Origin: Desulfobacteraceae bacterium
Lineage (GTDB): Bacteria; Desulfobacterota; DSM-4660; Desulfatiglandales; B25-G16
Assembly (NCBI GenBank): GCA_030615565.1
Contig: JAUWZC010000085.1
Coordinates: 1-9,183 of the forward strand
Reading direction: 5' to 3'
Length of the DNA stretch: 9,183 nucleotides
Made by a program: the position numbers and the translations under genes. The notes below the pieces were generated by a model. It was not told where the DNA came from. It was given only the letters and a program-made list of their open reading frames with translations, and ran no database searches. The first letter of the stretch is position 1. Each line of letters begins with the position of its first letter. Below, one piece after another: positions 1 to 4,777 of the stretch.

Positions 1-288
1 AATTTGCCTTTTCATGTGGGCATCTGCATTATCCTCACCAATATTGTGTTGGTATTGGGATACAGGCTCATGGGGAGCAAGTTTCTCCAGCCATTTGTCA
101 TAGTCGTGATGTAGTCCAGGTTCATCGTCATTTATAAATATACTGGCTGTTATATGCATAGCATTGCAAAGGATAAAACCCTCCTTAATCCTGCTTTCTT
201 TTAGACACTCTTCCACCTGGGGGGTTATGTTGACGAATGCTCGCTTGGTACGTACTTCAAACCAGAGTTCTTTTCGATAGCTTTTCAT
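1..288 (-). CDS. yjbQ: YjbQ family protein (UPF0047), 5' part only, cut by left window edge
   Basis: The first 96 residues of a protein usually about 130-140 aa long are present; the C-terminus lies beyond the left edge. The visible part contains the family hallmarks: GFILCNAMHITAS (residues 37-49), the acidic stretch INDDEPG (52-58), and QYQHNIGEDNADAH (78-91) with His45, Glu56, His81, Asn87 and His91 as the likely conserved polar or metal-site residues. Family members are small single-domain proteins; E. coli YjbQ has been linked to a secondary thiamine-phosphate synthase activity, but the physiological role is uncertain. The start at 288 is supported by an AGGAG Shine-Dalgarno sequence 7-8 bases upstream. 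No convincing promoter was found on this strand. The gene is divergent from the iron-sulfur scaffold gene and separated from it by a repeat-rich gap, so the two are probably not functionally coupled. Confidence 0.88.
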   Translation of the reverse strand, partial: MKSYRKELWFEVRTKRAFVNITPQVEECLKESRIKEGFILCNAMHITASIFINDDEPGLHHDYDKWLEKLAPHEPVSQYQHNIGEDNADAHMKRQI

Positions 289-412
289 ATATAACTCCTG
301 AATAATGTCCCTGCCGATATAAAAAATTCCTCTCAGCCACCAAGACTCAAAGGGAAGATTGGTGACTTCGTGTCTTGCTTCCGAGTTCCGGATTCCGTCC
401 TCGGAATTCGGA

Positions 413-447
413 AACCCGCCCCGTTCCGGGTCGGGACGGGGTTGACT
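413..447. repeat. GC-rich REP-like palindrome followed by TTGACT
   Basis: AACCCGCCCCG (413-423) is nearly complementary to CGGGACGGGGTT (432-443), with one bulge, around an 8-base loop. TTGACT follows directly at 442-447. The arrangement (CCCGCCC stem, then CGGGG and TTGACT) is repeated at 645-674, so these look like two copies of one short palindromic family. No transposase is present to show how they spread. Confidence 0.6.
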
Positions 448-575
448 GAATAATAACAGATCAGATTATAATAAACACATAAAGGGGAAAAATCTATGAT
501 TTATTTTCCCTTGATTTCAGTGCGAAATGTTGATAAATGCCTATTACGTGAGGATAGGAGAAGATAACTTTTACC

Positions 576-620
576 GCCGCCCTTTAATGCCCCACCCGGG
601 AGGGTGGGGATGGAGGCGGC
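576..620. repeat. Nested GC-rich hairpin
   Basis: Outer arms GCCGCC (576-581) and GGCGGC (615-620) enclose a perfect inner 8-bp stem, CCCCACCC (590-597) with GGGTGGGG (602-609), closed by a GGGA loop. The core resembles the palindromes at 413-447 and 645-674. No T-run follows on the plus strand, so it does not look like a standard intrinsic terminator. Confidence 0.65.
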
Positions 621-640
621 TAATGAATTATTTCCTTTTT

Positions 641-674
641 TCAAGACCCGCCCGGAAGGGCGGGGTCGTTGACT
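641..674. repeat. REP-like palindrome followed by TTGACT
   Basis: GACCCGCCC (645-653) pairs with GGGCGGGGTC (658-667), with a single bulged G, around a GGAA loop. The stem can extend outward through TCAA (641-644 region) and TTGA (669-672). The right arm runs straight into TTGACT (669-674), the -35 element of the candidate promoter next to it. It is the clearest of the three GC-rich hairpins in this gap. Confidence 0.65.
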
Positions 675-697
675 CAAGAAAGGTAAAGATAAATAAT
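669..697 (+). promoter_or_regulatory. Candidate sigma70 promoter for the iron-sulfur scaffold gene
   Basis: TTGACT (669-674) and AATAAT (692-697) each match the -35 and -10 consensus at 5 of 6 positions and are separated by exactly 17 bases. Transcription would start near 704, inside the FmdB-like remnant, and give a leader of roughly 100 bases ahead of the scaffold gene at 804. The -35 element is supplied by the end of a REP-like palindrome. The assignment comes from sequence match only. Confidence 0.45.
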
Positions 698-746
698 GCC
701 TATTTATGAATATAGGTGCATTGAATGTGGTAAGCAGAGATATTAG
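696..746 (+). pseudogene. FmdB-family zinc-ribbon gene remnant, 16 codons
   Basis: The frame reads MPIYEYRCIECGKQRY and then stops. MPIYEYRCxxCG is the characteristic N-terminus of FmdB-type regulatory zinc-ribbon proteins, which normally continue to about 60-110 aa with a second CxxC pair. That second pair is absent here, and I cannot recover the rest in any frame before the next gene at 804. An AAGG sequence lies upstream of the ATG. The best reading is a decayed gene whose 5' end survives; a very short functional peptide is possible but unsupported. Its -10/-35 region may be retained as a promoter for the downstream gene. Confidence 0.6.
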
Positions 747-803
747 TAGGGATTCGACTGGAGGAGTCTACAGGAAAGATTAATAAAGAAGGAGAATCAA
801 TAA

Positions 804-1265
804 ATGTCAGTCGATTTTGATAAGGCAATGGATGAAATACAGGCTTCTATTATAGAAGATGCCCGAAAGGTATATTCAGAAAGGGTGATTGAAAGGTGGC
901 TTAGCCCAACACATATGGGAGAGATGGAAAAGCCTCAGGGGTACGGAAAGGTTAAAGGGCCATGTGGGGATACCGTAAAGGTATTTCTTGATATTCATAA
1001 TGACAAGATAATCGATGCCCAGTTTATTACTGATGGGTGTATGACTACTATCGCTGCAGGCAGTATGGCCTGTGAACTTGCCATAGGAAAAAATATTAAG
1101 GATGCATTCAAAATTAGCAAAGAAGTGATTTTAAAAAATTTAGACGGTCTGCCAGAAGAAAGCACTCACTGTGCTCTTTTAGCATCCAATACCCTGAAAG
1201 AGGCCTTAACTGATTACCTTACGTCCAAGGATGAAATATGGAGAAGGCTCTACAAAAAACAGTAA
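804..1265 (+). CDS. IscU/NifU N-terminal-domain iron-sulfur cluster scaffold protein
   Basis: This 153-aa cytoplasmic protein consists of one NifU_N/IscU domain. Such proteins hold a nascent Fe-S cluster delivered by a cysteine desulfurase and pass it to apo-proteins. The three cluster-ligand cysteines are present in their usual settings: Cys54 in GPCGDT with the adjacent Asp56, Cys79 in DGCMTTIAAGS, and Cys123 in THCALLASNTLKEAL. An N-terminal helix (residues 5-32) precedes the domain, and the C-terminal NifU thioredoxin-like domain is absent. The extra Cys90 is not a standard ligand. The start is supported by AAGGAG about 10 bases upstream. No desulfurase, regulator or chaperone gene is adjacent, so this is not a standard isc operon. 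I leave the symbol blank because this stand-alone type differs from both canonical IscU and full-length NifU. Confidence 0.92.
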   Translation: MSVDFDKAMDEIQASIIEDARKVYSERVIERWLSPTHMGEMEKPQGYGKVKGPCGDTVKVFLDIHNDKIIDAQFITDGCMTTIAAGSMACELAIGKNIKDAFKISKEVILKNLDGLPEESTHCALLASNTLKEALTDYLTSKDEIWRRLYKKQ

Positions 1266-1298
1266 GGAAATGGAAGGATATAGGGTTCAGTATAAAAA

Positions 1299-2669
1299 TT
1301 AAGCCCCTATTGTCTTTCTATATCTTATGCAATTTTCATTATTGTTATTATGATCAAGCAAAGCTAGATACTCTATGTTTCTGTAAGCCTTTTGTTTAGC
1401 ACCTTCCAGTGTTGCATCGCCAGCGATTATATGCAATACTCTTCCACCGTCTGTTACAAGGCCTCTTTCTGTGTCTTCCCTTACGCCTGAAAAGTAAATT
1501 GCAATTCCTCTCTCTATATTATCCAGCCCTGTTAGTACGTGACCTTTTCCATAGCGGCCTGGATATCCCTTGTTCCATCCCTTGCTTGCCTTTGAGCGGC
1601 CTTCCATGGCAACTATATCCACATAGTGCTGGTTGTTCCAGACAGGATGGGTTTTATCCAAATTACCTTCCCATACTGCCATGCCAATCTCGAATAGGTC
1701 TGTGCTTAATTTCCGGCAAAGTACCTCCCACTCAGGATCGCCATGTCTTACATTAATTTCAAAGACATCAAGTTGGTTGTAAGGATCAAGATTCAACCCG
1801 AAGTATAAGACACCTTTATAATTCCATCCCAGGCCTAAATCACCCCTGTTGTAAATTGCATTTACCGTTGGGTTTACAATCTCTTTTATAATCCTGTTCA
1901 CAAGCCATGGGGTCGCCAGTTTATGGGGTGCATAACATCCTGTACCACCTGTATTGAGGTTTCCACCAAACTCAGTAATTGATTCCTCATCATTCTGATC
2001 AAAGGCCTGTTTGTAATCCTGGACAAACATTTTTAAGGGAAGAGCATGTTTACCATCCAGATATACGAAAAAGGAGATCTCTGTGCCATATTTTCTTTCT
2101 TCGATAACAACATTGTCGCCTGATTTTCCGAATATTTTTTCTACCATTATTTTTTCAATTGCGCTCTCGGCTTGGACAACATCATCACACCCAATGGCAC
2201 CCTTTCCTGCTGCGAGGCCATTTGCCTTTACAAAAACCTGATAGCCAATATTCCGGACATATCTTTTTGCATCTCCTGGATTATCAAAAACCCTGTATTC
2301 TGGCTTGGGTACTCCTATTTCCATTAAGATATTATCAGTAAATGCTCTGTCATTCTCTAATCTGACATATTCTCTTTTTGGTCCAATTGTTCTTATTCCT
2401 TTTTCATTCAGTATATCCACCAGACCTTCTTCAAGGGGGTTTTCTGAGCCTATATCAACGAGATCAACCTTGTTTTCCAGGCAAAATTTCGCTACCTCAT
2501 TAAAATCTCTTATATCTATACATTCTATTAATTTTCTCTTCCCCTTGGGTGTATAAGGTACTCCAGCATTGCCAGGAACAAAATAGACCTTTTCAACATG
2601 CTGACTGTCTCCGTATTTATCAGCAAGAGAGTGGTCTCTCCCTCCAGTACCATATACAAGGACTTTCAT
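1299..2669 (-). CDS. purD: Divergent PurD-like phosphoribosylamine-glycine ligase (ATP-grasp)
   Basis: This 456-aa protein has the full GARS layout: an N-terminal domain with GTGGRDH (residues 7-13) and PGNAG (32-36), SENPLEEGLVD (75-85) in place of the usual GPExPL motif, an ATP-grasp core with KANGLAAGKG (148-157) and NTGGTGCYAP (239-248), FEINVRHGDPEWEVL (303-317), and a C-terminal domain with GYPGRYGKGHVLTGLD (368-383) and TDGGRVL (406-412). It ends in YRKTIGA like normal PurD. The family joins phosphoribosylamine and glycine using ATP in purine synthesis. Unusual points are GDPETQ changed to GDPEWE, NTGGMG changed to NTGGTG, and an insertion around residues 224-237. It is therefore either a divergent PurD or a paralogue with a changed substrate. 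Start: GGGAGG lies 6 bases before the ATG. No other purine gene is adjacent; it is convergent with the iron-sulfur scaffold gene. Confidence 0.82.
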   Translation of the reverse strand: MKVLVYGTGGRDHSLADKYGDSQHVEKVYFVPGNAGVPYTPKGKRKLIECIDIRDFNEVAKFCLENKVDLVDIGSENPLEEGLVDILNEKGIRTIGPKREYVRLENDRAFTDNILMEIGVPKPEYRVFDNPGDAKRYVRNIGYQVFVKANGLAAGKGAIGCDDVVQAESAIEKIMVEKIFGKSGDNVVIEERKYGTEISFFVYLDGKHALPLKMFVQDYKQAFDQNDEESITEFGGNLNTGGTGCYAPHKLATPWLVNRIIKEIVNPTVNAIYNRGDLGLGWNYKGVLYFGLNLDPYNQLDVFEINVRHGDPEWEVLCRKLSTDLFEIGMAVWEGNLDKTHPVWNNQHYVDIVAMEGRSKASKGWNKGYPGRYGKGHVLTGLDNIERGIAIYFSGVREDTERGLVTDGGRVLHIIAGDATLEGAKQKAYRNIEYLALLDHNNNNENCIRYRKTIGA

Positions 2670-2747
2670 TTTTTCCTCCCTAAACGGTGATGTTAAGATG
2701 CTGAATTATATGTGGGCAAGGGGTGGGTGCAAAAGTTTGATTAATGG

Positions 2748-2776
2748 AGTATATTGAGATTGTTAAAGTATGTCAA
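2748..2776 (-). promoter_or_regulatory. Strong sigma70-like promoter of the purD-like gene
   Basis: On the minus strand TTGACA (2776-2771) is followed after exactly 17 bases by TATACT (2753-2748). The -35 is perfect and the -10 matches at 5 of 6 positions. Transcription would begin near 2741, leaving a leader of about 70 bases before the start codon at 2669. I see no recognisable purine riboswitch in that leader. Confidence 0.65.
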
Positions 2777-2809
2777 CATTAATTGCTTAATTGCAGGATC
2801 GGTTTGGAC

Positions 2810-2839
2810 TTGTCTTTTTCTTTTATATTTTGTTATACT
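2810..2839 (+). promoter_or_regulatory. Possible promoter for the phosphoesterase-HIT-lapA genes
   Basis: TTGTCT (2810-2815) and TATACT (2834-2839) are 18 bases apart in an AT-rich stretch. If used, the transcript would carry a leader of about 185 bases that includes the whole ~104-bp palindromic repeat before the phosphoesterase start at 3032. The match is moderate and AT-rich DNA gives such matches by chance. Confidence 0.3.
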
Positions 2840-2909
2840 TCTTCAAATTTTCAGGCAAACAATAGCTAACATTATTGTGACTACTCATGTTCAAAGTTCC
2901 AGGGTTCAC

Positions 2910-3013
2910 GCCTGCCCTGGCGCGACTTGATGTGCACTCTTGATACTATCGCATTGAATGCTACGCTAAACGTTTATACCCAATGGGACAGCGAAGCCAG
3001 GTCTGGGCCAGGG
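2910..3013. repeat. ~104-bp repeat with palindromic ends, copy 1
   Basis: The left end (2910-2925) matches the left end of copy 2 at 15 of 16 bases, and the right end gccaggtctgggccaggg (2996-3013) is identical to that of copy 2 over 18 bases. The ends are complementary to one another (10 of 12 bases across GCCTGCCCTGGC), so the whole unit could fold into one long imperfect hairpin. The interior differs from copy 2 but carries its own small palindrome near the centre, GCATTgAATGC (2951-2961). The architecture resembles REPIN/MITE-type elements: conserved inverted ends, variable middle. The element stops only 18 bases before the phosphoesterase start codon. Confidence 0.75.
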
Positions 3014-3031
3014 GTTCAAGGTTAAGAAGCG

Positions 3032-3508
3032 ATGAAGATTGGAGTTATCTCAGATACCCACCTAAAAAATGTGAATCCCCAGTTAATGGATATCTATCAG
3101 GATTATTTTTCTGATGTGGATATGATTATTCATGCTGGAGATCTTGTTTCTGATGAAATAGTTGATTTTTTAAGCAAGAAGCCACTCCATATAGTTCATG
3201 GGAATATGGACAATTTTGATATAAAGGAGAAATTTCCTAAAAAAAAGATAATAGAGGTAAGCGGTTTCCGTTTGGGGTTAATACATGGATGGGGTTCCCC
3301 TTTTGGAATAGAAAGGAAGTTAAGATCAGAGTTTAATGATGTCCATGTCATTATCTACGGCCATTCTCACAGGCCGGCTAATCATATTGATAAAGGAGTT
3401 ATTTTTTTTAATCCAGGAGCTGCTGCCGGTTTCAGCATGAGTGGATCTCATTCGATTGGAATTTTGGATATAACTGATAAAATAAATGGTACTATAATTA
3501 CAATTTAA
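3032..3508 (+). CDS. YfcE/MJ0936-type metallophosphoesterase
   Basis: This 158-aa protein is a compact calcineurin-like phosphoesterase with all metal-site motifs in order: SDTH (Asp8, His10), HAGD (Asp37), HGNMD (Asn58), LIHG (His85) and YGHSHRP (His111, His113). Members of this small family are cytoplasmic two-metal phosphodiesterases active on artificial substrates in vitro; the natural substrate here cannot be inferred. Length is typical for the family. The ribosome-binding site is weak (AAGAAG just before the ATG), possibly because the repeat ending at 3013 displaced the original leader. The stop codon is 6 bases before the HIT gene, whose Shine-Dalgarno sequence overlaps it, so the two are probably co-transcribed and translationally linked. 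Confidence 0.9.
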   Translation: MKIGVISDTHLKNVNPQLMDIYQDYFSDVDMIIHAGDLVSDEIVDFLSKKPLHIVHGNMDNFDIKEKFPKKKIIEVSGFRLGLIHGWGSPFGIERKLRSEFNDVHVIIYGHSHRPANHIDKGVIFFNPGAAAGFSMSGSHSIGILDITDKINGTIITI

Positions 3509-3514
3509 GGTTAC

Positions 3515-3997
3515 ATGATGAAGGTTCTTTGGGCGCCTTGGCGAATGGAATATGTTAGTTCTGATAGTAAAAAAGGGGAATGCATATTTTGTCCAGGCGC
3601 TGACAGGAGTCAAGATGAAGAAAGATTAATTTTATTTATTGGTAATTTAAGCATTGTTCTTATGAACAGGTTTCCTTATATAAATGGCCATCTTTTGATA
3701 GCCCCCTTGCGGCATGTTTCAACTTTAGATGCACTATTACCAGAGGAGAAACTTGACCTAATCACAAGGGTTGAAAACTCCATCGGAGTTTTAAAAGAGG
3801 TATTAAGGCCAGAGGGCTTTAATATAGGTTTAAACCTGGGAAAGGTAGCAGGGGCCGGGGTTGAGGATCATATTCATTTACATATTGTTCCACGATGGAT
3901 AGGGGATACTAATTACATGACTGTATTTGGAGAAGTGAGGGTAATTCCAGAGCATATTCAAGAGACATATCGAAAATTGTTACCTTTTTTCAAATAG
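3515..3997 (+). CDS. HIT-family protein, Ap4A phosphorylase-like
   Basis: This 160-aa protein opens with LWAPWRMEYV, a signature of the HIT branch related to diadenosine tetraphosphate phosphorylase, followed by a zinc-type CIFC pair (Cys23, Cys26). The histidine triad is intact: His119, His121 and His123 within EDHIHLHIVPRW, followed by GDTNYM. Such enzymes act as nucleotidyl hydrolases or transferases on dinucleoside polyphosphates or related nucleotides; the exact substrate is not certain. Two adjacent ATGs are possible: position 3515 is 4 bases after AAGG and position 3518 is 7 bases after it, so the second may be the real start. The gene sits 6 bases after the phosphoesterase and 46 bases before lapA, all on the same strand. 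Confidence 0.9.
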   Translation: MMKVLWAPWRMEYVSSDSKKGECIFCPGADRSQDEERLILFIGNLSIVLMNRFPYINGHLLIAPLRHVSTLDALLPEEKLDLITRVENSIGVLKEVLRPEGFNIGLNLGKVAGAGVEDHIHLHIVPRWIGDTNYMTVFGEVRVIPEHIQETYRKLLPFFK

Positions 3998-4043
3998 CTT
4001 TAGACACCATAGGATATTCTTTAAAAACTTTTAGGAGGATTTT

Positions 4044-4397
4044 ATGAAACATATAAAGGCTATTATAAGTATATTATTAATGTTAATGGTTGTAATCCTT
4101 GTTGTTGAGAACCTTGGGGAGTTATCCAAGACATTGACACTTAAAGTAGACCTTCTTTTTTGGGACTCTAAAACCCCACCAATGGCCTTCTATTTGGTCG
4201 TTATAATTGTTTTTCTACTTGGTATCCTCGTAGCTGGTTTCTACGGTATACTTGAGCGCTTCAAATTAAAGAAGAAAATAAGGATAATTTCAAAGGAGAA
4301 AAAGGAAAAAGACAAAGAGCTGAATTCTTTGAGAAACTTGCCTATCGTTGAAAGTAAGATAGAAGATAAAGGCCCAGAAGAAGAAGATCAGGATTAG
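4044..4397 (+). CDS. lapA: LapA-domain (DUF1049) inner-membrane protein
   Basis: This 117-aa protein has two predicted membrane helices, about residues 4-23 (IKAIISILLMLMVVILVVEN) and 47-70 (MAFYLVVIIVFLLGILVAGFYGIL), separated by a short polar stretch that contains the family-type LTLKVDLLFW segment. A basic, probably coiled-coil cytoplasmic tail (75-100) and an acidic end follow. In E. coli LapA works with LapB in the inner membrane to control lipopolysaccharide synthesis. The start is backed by an excellent TTAGGAGG Shine-Dalgarno sequence. The identification gains support from the lapB gene next in line, although 380 bases of repeat-rich DNA separate them here. A hairpin straddles the stop codon. 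Confidence 0.88.
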   Translation: MKHIKAIISILLMLMVVILVVENLGELSKTLTLKVDLLFWDSKTPPMAFYLVVIIVFLLGILVAGFYGILERFKLKKKIRIISKEKKEKDKELNSLRNLPIVESKIEDKGPEEEDQD

Positions 4398-4406
4398 GAC
4401 CTGATT
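4386..4406. repeat. Hairpin across the lapA stop codon
   Basis: ATCAGG (4387-4392) and CCTGAT (4400-4405) form a perfect 6-bp stem around a 7-base loop that contains the TAG stop. No T-run follows, so it is at best a weak terminator or an mRNA 3'-end stabiliser. Confidence 0.4.
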
Positions 4407-4463
4407 GGCGGGAAGAGATTAGGTTACCTCTAGATGTCTTCATAACCCAAGATCTTAACATTT

Positions 4464-4485
4464 ATCCGCCAGACTTACGGCGGAT
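4464..4485. repeat. CCGCC/GGCGG hairpin downstream of lapA
   Basis: ATCCGCC (4464-4470) and GGCGGAT (4479-4485) form a perfect 7-bp stem with an 8-base loop. It lies 67 bases past the lapA stop and just before copy 2 of the ~104-bp repeat. It is followed by TTTATG rather than a run of T, so a REP-type element is as likely as a terminator. Confidence 0.55.
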
Positions 4486-4494
4486 TTATGTCAA

Positions 4495-4597
4495 GCCCGC
4501 CCTGGCGCGATGTGATCATAACAAGCTATTGTCCCTTTAGCACTAAGTGAACGGGAGCTATAAAATTTCACATTTGCATGCCAGGTCTGGGCCAGGG
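4495..4597. repeat. ~104-bp repeat with palindromic ends, copy 2
   Basis: The ends match copy 1 (2910-3013): 15 of 16 bases on the left (4495-4510) and 18 of 18 on the right (4580-4597). The overall length differs by one base (103 versus 104). The middle is unrelated in sequence to copy 1 but folds on itself: ATGTGA (4510-4515) with TCACAT (4568-4573), AGCT (4524-4527) with AGCT (4556-4559), CCC (4533-4535) with GGG (4553-4555), and a CAC-taa-GTG tip at 4541-4549. The folding is therefore conserved while the sequence is not. Both copies point the same way. Confidence 0.75.
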
Positions 4598-4684
4598 TTG
4601 CGCAACTCGAAGCGGCCAACGGTTACGTACCAACGGCCGATGACCGATTTTCGGAAGACGATTCGAGCCTCGTAATCTCAACCC
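4595..4684. repeat. Nested inverted repeats, multi-branch fold between lapA and lapB
   Basis: GGGTTG (4595-4600) faces CAACCC (4679-4684). Inside, CTCGAA (4606-4611) faces TTCGAG (4662-4667). Within that, CGGCC (4613-4617) faces GGCCG (4635-4639), and CCGA (4644-4647) faces TCGG (4651-4654). The order is fully nested, giving a two-armed branched structure. CCAACGG also occurs twice as a direct repeat (4616-4622 and 4629-4635). It could be a structured RNA leader, a mobile-element scar, or an extension of repeat copy 2, with which it overlaps by three bases. No known RNA family was recognised. Confidence 0.45.
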
Positions 4685-4707
4685 TTTGACGTAACCAAAT
4701 GTCACAG

Positions 4708-4758
4708 AAACTGACCAGTTGCTCCAAAGGGGTTATGCTCTTCATACCTTGTCAGTTT
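4708..4758 (+). promoter_or_regulatory. Inverted repeat directly upstream of the lapB ribosome-binding site
   Basis: AAACTGAC (4708-4715) and GTCAGTTT (4751-4758) are perfectly complementary over 8 bp. The intervening loop contains a smaller hairpin, GGTTATG (4731-4737) with CATACC (4743-4748). AACTG (4709-4713) can also pair locally with CAGTT (4716-4720), which would compete with the long stem. The lapB Shine-Dalgarno sequence GGAG begins at 4764, six bases past the stem, so the structure could affect lapB translation. Function is inferred from position only. Confidence 0.4.
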
Positions 4759-4777
4759 GAGGCGGAGCTTTTCTAGG

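Larger units (their letters stand above)
289..695. other. Non-coding, repeat-rich intergenic gap
   Basis: No credible gene lies here. The stretch contains several inverted repeats, listed separately where strong. Minor ones are TTCCGAG (379-385) with CTCGGAA (400-406), and an AT-rich/GC hairpin in which AAGGGGAAAA (482-491) faces TTTTCCCTT (504-512). A perfect TATAAT at 467-472 lies 19 bases after a TTGACT at 442-447, a spacing longer than optimal. A 60-codon open frame starting near 527 crosses two hairpins, shows no protein-family features, and is not considered a gene. Confidence 0.7.

Noticed and set aside
527..709. 60-codon open frame in the left intergenic gap
   Set aside because: It runs through two GC-rich hairpins, has no family resemblance and no convincing ribosome-binding site, and overlaps the FmdB remnant in another frame.
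1280..1310. Possible bidirectional terminator between the scaffold gene and purD (ATAGGG with CCCTAT)
   Set aside because: The stem is only 6 bp with a 19-base loop, lies partly in the purD coding end, and no T-run follows.
1409..2556. Several plus-strand open frames opposite the purD-like gene
   Set aside because: They are antisense shadows of a gene with clear family motifs and show no motifs of their own.
2910..4597. The two ~104-bp elements as integron attC sites enclosing gene cassettes
   Set aside because: The size and hairpin design fit, but the conserved core motifs at the ends (RYYYAAC and GTTRRRY) are not visible, no integrase is present, and the enclosed genes are housekeeping types.
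4757..4777. TTG start for lapB at 4757
   Set aside because: It lies within the right arm of an inverted repeat and lacks a well-placed Shine-Dalgarno sequence, whereas ATG 4778 has GGAG 10 bases upstream and gives the normal LapB N-terminus.
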